A DNA stretch of 59,573 bases from Prosthecobacter debontii (GTDB lineage: Bacteria; Verrucomicrobiota; Verrucomicrobiia; Verrucomicrobiales; Akkermansiaceae). How positions within the stretch are numbered: position 1 is the stretch's first letter; the number at the start of each line of letters is the position of its first letter. A model generated the notes under the pieces. The model had not been told where the DNA came from, searched no databases, and saw only the letters and a list, made by a program, of their open reading frames with translations. Both the position numbers and the translations under genes were made by a program. Positions 8,519 through 18,000 of this stretch are shown here, piece after piece. The stretch covers positions 1 through 59,573 of the forward strand of contig CAMCBV010000016.1 of the NCBI GenBank assembly GCA_945873125.1, given 5' to 3'.

Positions 8519-10021
8519 TTAGTGGGCTGGTGTGACTGTGCCTGGGCCACAATTGTCAATATCGCCATCCTCTCCGTGCGGACTAGCTCCGTGGTCGGAT
8601 ATCAGGAGCGTCGGGTGGATACTGCGACGGCCGAGGCGCAACCACATGACCAGCAAATGGAGGAAGAAGAAAATGTTTGAGATCAGGATAAAGCACCAGG
8701 CAATGGTAGTCGCCCAGGCGTATGGATAGGCGCGGAACGCAATCGCAATCCATGGTTGGTTGAACTCCTCCTGACCCATGCCTTGTTGCAAGCCGCCGAA
8801 AACAGCGACAAGGGCAATAAGAACAATTCCGTAAATGGAGATGAAGAAATGCATCTTGATCAGGCGTCTTGAAAGCCACTCGCGCCGAGTGATACGGGGA
8901 ACAATAAAATAGATCGCGCCAAACATAACAAAGCTGAAGAACGCGTAGATAGCCAGAATTTCAAAACCGTAACCTGACATGGAGAACTGGCTCAGTTTGA
9001 GAGTCGAACCAGGAATATTGATAAATGCAGCGCATAAAGCCATCACGATCAAACCCAACAATCCAGCCATGGTGAAGCGCAGCGTAGGACTGTGCATGAC
9101 AACGTCCTTTGATGACGAAGCCGTTTGCAGAAGATTCACAGCAGCACTCAAAGCCGGAATGAAAAAGAGGATGGTCGCGGCAGCACCCACATAAGGAAGA
9201 AAATACGGAATAGGCGCACCCATAAGTTTCTGCATGCCGGCCCATGGCATGATAACGGCAAGAGACCAAAAGCCCATTTTCGCCATCGAATAACTCTGAA
9301 CGGGTCTTCCAGTCACTTTAGGAACCAGATAGAATGCCGTGCCCAAGGCAACGGGCGTGAAGAACAGGAAGACCATCGCGGATTTGTACCAAGCGGCTAT
9401 GCCAGCCGCCATAACTGGATTTCCAGGAACAATGTGGATGAGAATGTTTGCGGTGGCAAATACCCATGGAAACCAGAGCATCGCTGCCATCAAATACCAC
9501 TGGGATATATAGACCGAGCCCTCAGGACGGACTTTGAATTGAACGAATGACCAGACCAAGATTGCTAGATAGCTGAGAAGCAATACCGGCCAAGTGAAAG
9601 CTGGAAATTCCATCCAAGGAATACCGGTGCCGTAACCAAACAGAATTCCAAAGACACCCAAAGAAACACCCAAGTTCCATACGTGCCCAGCGGTGAGAAC
9701 CAAACCGGCAGCCTTACAGGTTTGGCGGGACAAACGGGACATCAACCAAATGATGACTCCGAATGCGACTTGAAAACCCCAACCATAGACAAGCAGATTG
9801 AGGTGAGCTGCCTGAGTGCGTCCGTAAGTCAGAAACGAGCAGCAATCCAGGAAAGTCGGTGAATGGACTTTTGCAGAGGAAATGATTCCGAGGATTAGGG
9901 AAACGGCAAGCCATGCCGCGCCGCTAGTAAGGAAAAACATCACAGGATGGCGAAGCGAGCGGTCGATTCCGGCTCTCAACTGAGCGTCCTGAAGATTGGC
10001 GTTTGAAATTTCTGTAGACAT
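8519..10021 (-). CDS. CcoN-like haem-copper oxidase subunit lacking the oxygen-reducing site
   Basis: A 500-residue, about 12-helix protein related to cbb3 subunit I: GRTQAAHLNLLVYGWG matches the low-spin haem histidine region (H73), and RPVQSYSMAKMGFWSL, VPRITRREWLSRRLIKMHFF and GGLQQGMGQEEF follow the CcoN pattern. The catalytic residues are gone. The WYGHN segment with the first CuB histidine reads WYKSA (211-215). The Y-I-W-A-G-P-H-H segment with the active tyrosine and two CuB histidines reads M-P-W-A-G-M-Q-K (258-265). The GHVHSG segment with both haem ligands reads QFSMSG (345-350), so the high-spin ligand becomes F346 and the low-spin ligand may become M348. The frame is intact, which argues for a retained non-catalytic role. 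Ligand assignments come from manual alignment. Confidence 0.9.
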   Translation of the reverse strand: MSTEISNANLQDAQLRAGIDRSLRHPVMFFLTSGAAWLAVSLILGIISSAKVHSPTFLDCCSFLTYGRTQAAHLNLLVYGWGFQVAFGVIIWLMSRLSRQTCKAAGLVLTAGHVWNLGVSLGVFGILFGYGTGIPWMEFPAFTWPVLLLSYLAILVWSFVQFKVRPEGSVYISQWYLMAAMLWFPWVFATANILIHIVPGNPVMAAGIAAWYKSAMVFLFFTPVALGTAFYLVPKVTGRPVQSYSMAKMGFWSLAVIMPWAGMQKLMGAPIPYFLPYVGAAATILFFIPALSAAVNLLQTASSSKDVVMHSPTLRFTMAGLLGLIVMALCAAFINIPGSTLKLSQFSMSGYGFEILAIYAFFSFVMFGAIYFIVPRITRREWLSRRLIKMHFFISIYGIVLIALVAVFGGLQQGMGQEEFNQPWIAIAFRAYPYAWATTIAWCFILISNIFFFLHLLVMWLRLGRRSIHPTLLISDHGASPHGEDGDIDNCGPGTVTPAH

Positions 10022-10052
10022 CTGGTCTGGTTAAATCGTTAGAGCTTCTGAC

Positions 10053-10778
10053 TTACGGCTTGATGAGTTCTTGGGCGGTGACTTGGGGTTGGCCGACCTC
10101 ACTACGAAGTGCTTTCACCTCTTCAGGTTTCACCGCCGAGGCTTTATTTCCGAAGCTGTTCCGGATGTATGTCAAGGCACCGGCGATTTGCTCATCGGTC
10201 TGATACGCCATTGGCTGCATTCCCGCAGGGAAATCGTATACTTTGCCGGCCACTTCAATGGGTCCTTTTAAGCCTCGAAGCTGGATGAGAATCAGATTGG
10301 AAATAGGTCCGGTAACCCACTCTGAACCGGCAAGCGGCGGACCAGCCGGTGTCCCTTCCCCATTTTGACCGTGACACGCACCACAGACAAGAAACTGGGC
10401 TTTACCAATTTCCATCTGAGCAGGATCAATCGGCACTTCTGATGCGAGTTTCTTGGCAGTCTCGGATCCGGGAACCACTTGTGTCGGGATTTCGACAGCG
10501 ATGGGATTCGAATGGGTCAGTAATTTTGCGACATTCGGAGTCACGGAATCGATGGCGTCTTTGGACAGGAACTTCGCTTGCTCGGCCACAACTCCTGTTT
10601 TGACATTTTGACGGATTTTAGCTGCAGCCTCTTCAGGCTCAGCACCTTTTTTCAACCAGCCAAATGCAGCTGCAGCGCCAAAAACAACGAGCAACAATAC
10701 GGCAAAAAGTGTGAAAATTCCTAGGCCGTCGATGAAGGCTTTGAAACGGATCAGTAGATTATCGCGAGTGGGGTCCAT
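10053..10778 (-). CDS. Membrane-anchored monohaem cytochrome c
   Basis: A 241-residue protein with one membrane helix (IFTLFAVLLLVVFGAAAAFG), a linker of about 80 residues and a C-terminal class I cytochrome c domain. The haem site is VCGACHGQNGEG and the axial methionine is likely in FPAGMQPMAYQTDEQ. The end of the domain (GALTYIRNSFGNKAS) matches the cytochrome at 6963-7739, so the two look like paralogues flanking the CcoN/CcoO-like pair. The gene follows actF by 20 bases. It is a plausible electron acceptor of ACIII (from ActE) that passes electrons to the next complex; the direction is inferred from gene order. Confidence 0.88.
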   Translation of the reverse strand: MDPTRDNLLIRFKAFIDGLGIFTLFAVLLLVVFGAAAAFGWLKKGAEPEEAAAKIRQNVKTGVVAEQAKFLSKDAIDSVTPNVAKLLTHSNPIAVEIPTQVVPGSETAKKLASEVPIDPAQMEIGKAQFLVCGACHGQNGEGTPAGPPLAGSEWVTGPISNLILIQLRGLKGPIEVAGKVYDFPAGMQPMAYQTDEQIAGALTYIRNSFGNKASAVKPEEVKALRSEVGQPQVTAQELIKP

Positions 10779-10798
10779 GCGGTTAGATGAAAAAAAAA

Positions 10799-12112
10799 TC
10801 AGTTGGAAAGATTAGCGGATTCGAGAATACGCGGGTCACGGTTCGGATAAAGTGAGTGTTGACCCAACGCACGAAGGAGAATGAAAATAAATGCCGCACC
10901 AAGGGTCACGAAGGCAAGTATGTCACCCCAGAAGGCACCGGGGATGGCGGGCACAATATCACCAAAAACCTTGTGATTCATTCGACCAAGCGAAATACCG
11001 CGTTCCGGAATAGTGATAAGATAGTGATCAAGCGCGTGCATGCAGAGTGTGTAGATTGCGACGATCGAGAGGTATTTGGGATTCTTTTTAAGCCAGGCCT
11101 GAAGAAGCACGACAAATGGAACCACAAAGTGCAAAAATACGAGACAGATCATGCCGATGTTCCAGTTACCCGTGTTACGGATGAGGAAATAAGAAGTTTC
11201 TTCGGTGATGTTCGCATACCAGATCAGGAAATACTGAGAGAACGCGATGTATGCCCAGAAAGTGGTGAAGGCGAACATCAATTTACCCATGATATGGAAA
11301 TGTTCAGGACCCGTGACATGCTTGAGGTGTCCTTTGCTTTTAAGCCATGCCGTAACCAGAACGATCACCGCCATGGAGTTAAGCGCAGAACCCGCGAAGA
11401 GATACACACCCCACATGGTTGAGAACCATTTGTAATCCTGACCCATGAGGAAATCGAAGCCCGTGAAGGTGATCGTCAGGGCAAAAACAATCAAAGTGTA
11501 AGTTGAATGGAATCTGGCACGGAACAAACGTTGGACGCCGGGATTCGGATCGGTGTCCTGAGTGGTGGAAAGTTTACGGAGAAAATAAATCACCGCAGAA
11601 AGACCGATCCCGTAAAACGCAAAACGTCCAAGCCAGAACGGAATATTCATAAACCAGTGCTTATTGTAGAGCAGATGATCGGAATGATGTAGATGTTCTT
11701 TAACAGAACCACTACCAGCTTCACGGTGGATATTCATCCACTCGAAGAGGTATTGGTTGACCTGCGGGAAAAGCAAGGGAATGCCGAACAGGAATATCCA
11801 AGGGAAAGTGGAACCAAGGTTCTCAAACGTGCGGCGCACAGAAGTCCCCCAACCTGAGTTGGAAACGTTGTGAAGCAATGTCCAGAACACCCCGCCGATG
11901 GAAAGCGTGAGGAAGAAATAGTAAGCGAACACCCATGAGTAGGCATACGTTCCTTGAAAGAACTCACCGAACACACCGAAAAGCGCGAGCAGGCTCACGA
12001 TAGTGCCGCAAGCGGCAACGATGAATGATAGGGTTTTGACCCTGGAGATCTTCGATTTGTCGAGGTGATCGCCGTTGATGGCTATATCTGCGGATGTGAC
12101 GTGGTGGGACAT
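10799..12112 (-). CDS. actF: Alternative complex III subunit ActF
   Basis: A 437-residue polytopic membrane protein with about ten helices, matching ActF, the second quinone-site type integral subunit of alternative complex III, a cytochrome bc1 replacement. Typical segments are AYSWVFAYYFFLTLSIGGVFWTL in the second helix, FAYYFF, and a C-terminal pair of helices near GDILAFVTLGAAFIFILLRA. ActF is homologous to ActC (NrfD fold) but divergent. The start ATG lies 8 bases after the actE stop, consistent with tight translational linkage. The C-terminal tail (ALGQHSLYPNRDPRILESANL) is typical of the family in end-of-protein motifs. No anomalies are seen. Confidence 0.92.
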   Translation of the reverse strand: MSHHVTSADIAINGDHLDKSKISRVKTLSFIVAACGTIVSLLALFGVFGEFFQGTYAYSWVFAYYFFLTLSIGGVFWTLLHNVSNSGWGTSVRRTFENLGSTFPWIFLFGIPLLFPQVNQYLFEWMNIHREAGSGSVKEHLHHSDHLLYNKHWFMNIPFWLGRFAFYGIGLSAVIYFLRKLSTTQDTDPNPGVQRLFRARFHSTYTLIVFALTITFTGFDFLMGQDYKWFSTMWGVYLFAGSALNSMAVIVLVTAWLKSKGHLKHVTGPEHFHIMGKLMFAFTTFWAYIAFSQYFLIWYANITEETSYFLIRNTGNWNIGMICLVFLHFVVPFVVLLQAWLKKNPKYLSIVAIYTLCMHALDHYLITIPERGISLGRMNHKVFGDIVPAIPGAFWGDILAFVTLGAAFIFILLRALGQHSLYPNRDPRILESANLSN

Positions 12113-12120
12113 CGGAAAAA

Positions 12121-12774
12121 TTATTTGGCTGCGGTTGCGGCTTGTTTGGCGGCTTGGAGAGTGCGGACGTAGGAAATGATCGCCCAGCGGTCACGGACAG
12201 GAATGTTGGCTCCGTATCCGCTCATCATGCCCTTGCCATGGGTGATGACATCAAACATGCGACCGTCGGGATATGATGCAGAATTGAATGGATCGAGGTG
12301 CAGGTTGGCGATACCCGGGACTCCATAATGGGATGTGATTCCAAGTCCGTTTCCGGTTTCGCCATGACAGGCCGAGCAGTAAATTCCATAGCGCTCTTTA
12401 CCACGCTTGATGAGTTGGGTGGCAGTTGCTTCGGAATCGAGTCCAAGTTCATCAGGCATTCCGGTACCGAAGTAATCACCTACATGACCCGTGTAATAGT
12501 AACCCGTTTGACCCCCGAATTCGTATTCGGGAATTCCACCGATTTCTTTTTTACCTGCCTCATTAAAGCCAAGTGGCTGGGTGCCTGCGACAGGTTGACG
12601 TGATCCTTGGCGATCCGCGAAGAAATGACTCGGAGATTGGGCCTTAAGTTTATCTTGATTGTCCATGTCAGGAAAAACCTGGATGGGCGGTTTAGAGAAA
12701 TGCTGACCACGGAAGCCCAGCATCCCGACAACGAGAACTGCGACAATGGCGTATGCTAAGAAAAAGTAGCGCAT
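12121..12774 (-). CDS. actE: Alternative complex III cytochrome c subunit ActE
   Basis: A 217-residue monohaem cytochrome c anchored by one N-terminal helix (RYFFLAYAIVAVLVVGMLG). The haem site is YCSACHGETGNG; the likely axial methionine lies in HGKGMMSGYG. In ACIII, ActE is the periplasmic cytochrome that passes electrons from the pentahaem ActA and the complex to the downstream oxidase or cytochrome. It lies between actD and actF as in the usual actABCDEF order. A proline-rich segment after the helix (SKPPIQVFPDMDNQ) leads into the domain, also typical of the family. Confidence 0.93.
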   Translation of the reverse strand: MRYFFLAYAIVAVLVVGMLGFRGQHFSKPPIQVFPDMDNQDKLKAQSPSHFFADRQGSRQPVAGTQPLGFNEAGKKEIGGIPEYEFGGQTGYYYTGHVGDYFGTGMPDELGLDSEATATQLIKRGKERYGIYCSACHGETGNGLGITSHYGVPGIANLHLDPFNSASYPDGRMFDVITHGKGMMSGYGANIPVRDRWAIISYVRTLQAAKQAATAAK

Positions 12775-12806
12775 GGCTGATGATGGATTGTGCGGGTAAA
12801 AACGGG

Positions 12807-13364
12807 TTAATTCTGTTCTTCTTCGACGAGTTCGATGTTCTCGCCGCCGATATTCGCGAGTAGATCACGAGTGCCTTGCGGGCTGAATTTTTCGTCACGT
12901 GCCTCAATGGCGATGAAGAATCCGTCATCTGTCGCGCGGTGAAATTGCTTGCTAGCGAAGAGAGGATGGTTGAGGCGAGGCAACTGAATGAGACCAAGCA
13001 AACCGAAGAGCACGGTGAAACCCGAGAACAAGATGGTCAACTCGAACATCACCGGAAAGAACGCAGGTATGGTAAAAATGTTGGTAGGTTTCGCTTGGAC
13101 GACCGTCGGGTAGATGACAACCTGAGTCACATAGGCGAGAGTGAAAGCCGTGGCAGTACCAGTGATACCACCGAAGAAAACGAACCATGGAAGAATGGAC
13201 CGTTTCAAACCCATCGCCGCATCAAGTCCGTGAACCGGATATGGGGTGTAGCAATCCCATTTACTGAAGCCCGCATCGCGGACTTTTTCAGCAGCCTTGT
13301 AAAGCGCTGAGGCGCTTTTGAACTCGGCGAGATAGCCATAAACTCGTTTTCGGGTAGTGCTCAC
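12807..13364 (-). CDS. actD: Alternative complex III subunit ActD (DUF3341)
   Basis: A 185-residue protein of the DUF3341 family. The N-terminal soluble part (YGYLAEFKSASALYKAAEKV, then AGFSKWDCYTPYPVHGLD) is the family hallmark. Two membrane helices follow (FVFFGGITGTATAFTLAYV and PVMFELTILFSGFTVLFGLLG), then a soluble C-terminus (TDDGFFIAIEARDEKF). ActD is a structural subunit of ACIII that contacts ActC. The gene sits between actC and actE with short spacers. Just upstream, at about 13376-13405, is an AT-rich stretch of AATTT words. Confidence 0.94.
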   Translation of the reverse strand: MSTTRKRVYGYLAEFKSASALYKAAEKVRDAGFSKWDCYTPYPVHGLDAAMGLKRSILPWFVFFGGITGTATAFTLAYVTQVVIYPTVVQAKPTNIFTIPAFFPVMFELTILFSGFTVLFGLLGLIQLPRLNHPLFASKQFHRATDDGFFIAIEARDEKFSPQGTRDLLANIGGENIELVEEEQN

Positions 13365-13403
13365 GTGTTGAAAAATTGAGATTTGAAATTTGGAATTTAA
13401 AAT

Positions 13404-14876
13404 TTATTTGCTCGATAGCTCATTTTGGTAGGCGGGAATGACTTCCGCGCCGGCATCCGGATGGGATTCGTTATCCTCAAAATGCGGATCACTTTCAAGT
13501 TTCGTCCATTTCACCTCTGCAATGTTGATGCATGGAAGAAAGCGAAGGAACAAGAGAAACAAAGTCAGGAACATGCCTATGGTTCCGATAAACAGAAGTT
13601 GATCCTGGGGCGATGGTGAGAAAGTTTTCCAATCGCCTGGCAGCCACATGCGTGCGAGCGTGGTGACGATGATGACGAAGCGCTCATACCACATACCTAC
13701 GTTGACGCACATCGCCACAATCATCACGACCCAAAGATTTTCACGACAAGCCTTGAACCAGAAGACCTGAGGTGAAAGCACGTTGCAGGACATCATCGCC
13801 GCATAGGCCCACCAGTAAGGGCCGGCGATACGGAATTTGAAGGCATCCATTTCGTAAATCGCGCCGGAGTAGAAAGCGACGAACAACTCCATCAAATAGG
13901 CGTAACCCACAATCGTGCCGGTGAGCAGGATGATCTTGGCCATGTTGTCGATGTGCTTCATGGTGATCAAATCCTGCAAGCCATAGATGAAGCGAGCCGG
14001 GATCATGATCGTAAGTACCATGGCAAAGCCACCGAAGATGGCACCTGCGACGAAGTAAGGAGGGAAAATCGTGGTGTGCCAACCGGGAACGACTGAGGTT
14101 GCGAAGTCGAACGAAACAACCGAGTGAACCGAGAGAACCAGAGGCGTTGAGAGTGCTGCGAGGAGGAGGTATGCCATCTCGTAGTGGCTCCATTGGCGGT
14201 TACCACCTCTCCAACCGAGAGAGAAAATCCCATAGAGGATTTTACGAATGCCTGGCTTGCAACGATCGCGAATCGTGGCGAGATCGGGAACCATGCCAAG
14301 GAACCAGAAAATCAGGGAAATGGTGAAATAGGTTGATACCGCGAATACGTCCCAGAGAAGAGGTGACTTGAAGTTTTGCCAAATCGCGTTGGCGTTCGGA
14401 ACGGGTGCAAGAAACCAAGCAAACCAGACACGACCCACGTGAAAGGCTGGGAATATGCCTGCGCACATCACTGCGAAAATCGTCATCGCCTCCGCCGCGC
14501 GGTTAATCGAAGTCCGCCAGTTTTGGCGAGTCAGGAAAAGAATCGCCGAAATCAGGGTTCCGGCGTGACCGATGCCGATCCAGAAAACGAAGTTCACGAT
14601 TGGCCAACCCCACATGATGCGGTTGGTGTTTCCCCAAACACCGACACCCGTGGATACGAGGTGGAAAAGTCCCCCGCCCACGCCGATCAAAGCAATCAAC
14701 GATGATGGAATAAACAAAAGCCACCAGAGCAACGGTTGGCGATTTTCAATAATGCCGCAAATACGGTCGGTAATCCAATGGTAGGAGCGGTCGTTGAGAA
14801 TCAACTTTTCACGCTTGAGAACAGGAAGTTTGATTCCTGAATCAGCGTGTGATGCGTGGTCGGTATTAGAGGCCAT
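13404..14876 (-). CDS. actC: Alternative complex III subunit ActC (NrfD family)
   Basis: A 490-residue integral membrane protein with about ten helices, of the NrfD/PsrC family. In ACIII it binds quinol on the periplasmic side and passes electrons to the iron-sulfur domain of ActB. Family segments are visible: [40 protein letters not shown], and [20 protein letters not shown]. The conserved histidine and aspartate/glutamate residues of the quinol site cannot be assigned with certainty by eye. The C-terminal tail is polar and acidic ([17 protein letters not shown]). It is separated from actB by an unusually long spacer of about 144 bases containing repeats, the only such gap between act genes. 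Confidence 0.95.
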   Translation of the reverse strand: MASNTDHASHADSGIKLPVLKREKLILNDRSYHWITDRICGIIENRQPLLWWLLFIPSSLIALIGVGGGLFHLVSTGVGVWGNTNRIMWGWPIVNFVFWIGIGHAGTLISAILFLTRQNWRTSINRAAEAMTIFAVMCAGIFPAFHVGRVWFAWFLAPVPNANAIWQNFKSPLLWDVFAVSTYFTISLIFWFLGMVPDLATIRDRCKPGIRKILYGIFSLGWRGGNRQWSHYEMAYLLLAALSTPLVLSVHSVVSFDFATSVVPGWHTTIFPPYFVAGAIFGGFAMVLTIMIPARFIYGLQDLITMKHIDNMAKIILLTGTIVGYAYLMELFVAFYSGAIYEMDAFKFRIAGPYWWAYAAMMSCNVLSPQVFWFKACRENLWVVMIVAMCVNVGMWYERFVIIVTTLARMWLPGDWKTFSPSPQDQLLFIGTIGMFLTLFLLFLRFLPCINIAEVKWTKLESDPHFEDNESHPDAGAEVIPAYQNELSSK

Positions 14877-14912
14877 TTAAGTTGGTTATGAAGTCGTTAA
14901 GGAAGTGGGAGA

Positions 14913-15018
14913 AAGACAGAAGACGGCAAGACAGAAGACATAAGACTGGAGGGCTTATGTGAGTGCATTTTCATCTGATCTTGTGTCTTGTGTCTTGTGT
15001 CTCATAGTCTTGTGTCTT
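14913..15018. repeat. Purine/pyrimidine word repeats with hairpin between actB and actC
   Basis: Two mirrored word runs occur: AGACAGAAGAC twice at 14914-14938 and CTTGTGT several times at 14980-15017. Read as RNA they can pair imperfectly over a long stem. Inside is a clean hairpin with ACATAAG at 14938-14944, a 9-base loop and CTTATGT at 14954-14960. It sits right after the actB stop and before actC (minus strand). It could slow or protect the transcript at this point, or be a repeat element without function. Confidence 0.6.
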
Positions 15019-15020
15019 TT

Positions 15021-18000
15021 TTAGACCATGTGGATGGTGGCTTGACCGATGAACGGAGCGTCCGGCATGTCAGGGTTCGGGTTTTTCACACGAGCCAGAT
15101 AACTGGTGCGAGGACGGGTTCCGATGTAATTGAGCAGGTCGTAACTGCGCTCCAATTCTTTGGCGCGTCCCATTGCGGAGGATTTTCCATCGAGAAGGTT
15201 ACCGAAGGTGATCGCTTCTGCCGGGCAAGCGTCTTGACAGGCAGTTTTGACGGAGTCGACCGGGATGCGGAGGGTTTCAGTGGAAACTTGGTATTCCGGT
15301 GAGGTTTTGCCGGATTCAAGAACTTCCTGTTTCTGGCCACGCTTCTGACGAATGATCGCACCTTTGATGCGCTGCACACAGTAAGTGCACTTCTCCATCA
15401 CGCCGCGCATACGCACGGTGACGTTCGGGTTCTTCTGAAGGTGATTGGCTTCACCGTCGTGACGTATGCCGACAGGGCCTTTGTTAAGGTTGTTTTTAAT
15501 GAGAGGATTACGCTTGTTGTAATCGAAGAAGTTGAAACGACGTGCTTTATAAGGGCAGTTATTCGCGCAGTAGCGGGTGCCGATGCAGCGATTATAAGCC
15601 ATGGCATTCAAGCCGTCTTCGGTATGGACCGTCGCATTGACTGGGCAAACGGTTTCACATGGCGCAGACTCACATTGCATGCAAGCCACGGGTTGTGGAA
15701 CCATCTCAACATTGCCTGAATCGAATGTGTTCTCCTTGTGCGTTGCAAAATAACGATCCATGCGGATCCAGTGCATTTCACGGCCTTTGGCAACCTGCTC
15801 TTTGCCAACAATCGGGATGTTGTTTTCCGATTGGCAAGCAACGAGGCAGGCGTTGCAACCCATGCAGGAAGAAAGGTCAATCGTCATCCCCCATTGATGG
15901 AGCTTATCACTCAGCAAGGTGTTACCCTGGCGATCTTCCTGTTTGTAGAGTGAAATATTTTCAGGTGCGTGAGAGTCGTTACCTTGCTTCTTAACACCCG
16001 CAAGTTGTTTACTGAAATCGCCTTTGTGCTTGACCGTATCAGTGGAAATCTCACGGGCGAGAGCACGGCCATACATGGCATTGTGTTCCTGCGTGAGAGC
16101 AACTGAGTAACGTTCATCGGTCTTTTTGATCGTCGCGCCAGTGGCGAAATAGGAAGTCTCGGAAGTGCGAAGTGGATAAGCATCGAAACCACGGTTCATG
16201 CCGACGAGTCCGACAAACTTGCTGGCTTTCGAATTACCACGACCCAGTTCGTCTTCTTCGTTGAAGCCTTGGCCGTAGCCGAGCGGAATAATCAGCGTGT
16301 TTTCGGCTTGGCCGAAGGAAACGAGAACCGGGAGAGTTAGCGATTTGCCATTCACCGTCACTGTGATCATGGGTGACTTGCGGTTTTGACCTTCGCCATC
16401 TGGAGAAACCGATGCGAATGCTGTTTCAAGCGCGATGATCTGATCGTAAATGCCGAGATCTCTTGCAGTCTGCGGGGCAATGAAAACGGCGTTGTCCCAA
16501 GTGAGCTTGGAAATCGGATCGGGAGCTTCCTGGAGCCAGCCGTTGTCAATCCAACGTCCGTCGTAAACGGAAGAATCGGTCGCAAAAATCACATCGAGTT
16601 CCTTGACATTCGGAGCACTTATTTTCGCTTTAGAGATCGCATCTGCCGCGCTCGCAGAGAGAGCAACCGAGGTGGATGGGTGTGTTGTCGAAGCACGGAA
16701 GCCATTTTTAAGGACTTCATTCCACTGAGTCTCCGTGCCATTGAACGTGGTTTTGACAGCAACCATGGCAGGTGCTGGAGCGCCTTTGTCCCCTTCCCCG
16801 ATCACAAGTTTTCCGTCAGCCAAGAACGCGAGCAGAAGCTCGATCTCTGATACGCAATCAGGATAAAGCGGAAGAATCATCGGCTGAACCACGGAGTAAA
16901 CACCGCAGACGCTTTTTGCATCGCTCCAGGATTCCAAGTAATGCGCGGATGGAACATGCCAAGTGCAAGCATACGCTGTGGCGTTGGTGCGGTCACCCAA
17001 ATGAATGCTGGTTTTCGCCTTGGCGAGAGCCTTAGAGAAATTCAAGTCAGCAGGTGCATCGTAAACTGGGTTTGCCGGAGTCAGAAAAACCACGGTATCG
17101 ACTGCAACGGAATCGAGATCGGCAACAAGCGCGGCGATGTCGCCAAAACCTTTGTTTTCAGTCTGATAAGCCCGCAGGCCTTTTCCTTCGCCGATGTTGC
17201 CGAGGGCAATATTGATCGCCAGTGCGAGATGCTTCACAGCTTTCGACTGACGCGATCCAGCGACAACGGCTGTCTTTGATCCGCTCGCTTTGAGATCTTT
17301 AACAAGCTCTGCGATCCATTTCAGTTCATTTGCATCAGTGAGCGGAGCGATATCACCAGCTGGTGCACCTACTTCACGTGCGATTTGCGCTGCAATCGCA
17401 GCGATGCGACTAGGAGCGATCCGCAAACGGTGATCCGCCATTCCTCCAGTCAAACTGAAGGCTGATTCCACCGAGTAAAGGCGGTTCATGGATTCGGAAT
17501 TCGGTTTCGATTCGTATCCCGCACCTTCCGGTTTACGACGATTGAAAAAGGCGATGTTGGAACCTAGTGGATCCGTCCCAGCGAAGTCGCAATCAAGCGA
17601 GAGAATGCGATCCGCATTTGCGAAATCCGGAACTAGCTTGACTCCTTCGCCGAATACGTCCTTGTCATCAACTGTTAGGGCCTCGTATTGATAAAACTTG
17701 GCATGGGTAAATGTTTTGGCGAGTTCGCTGACCAAGCGCAAACGAGTCGGGCTTTCATCGGCGCCGAATACGAATCCCATTTTAGCACTCTTGTCTTTGA
17801 CGATCTCACTGAGAGCCGCTTGGAAATCCGCCAGATTAGCCTTTTTACCACCCTTGAGGATATGACGTGACCGCGAAGAAGAGTAAAGATCGAGAATCGA
17901 TGCTTGAGCGAATGCATCAGTGCCTTCATAATCCGGATGCAGGCGGTTTGGCCCTACTTTGGTTGGGCGACCCTCATAAGTGGTAACCACCAATGGCACC

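Noticed and set aside
8519..10021. The CcoN-like gene as a decaying pseudogene
   Set aside because: The frame is complete at family length, and the surrounding structural motifs are kept while only catalytic positions changed; that pattern suggests selection rather than decay.
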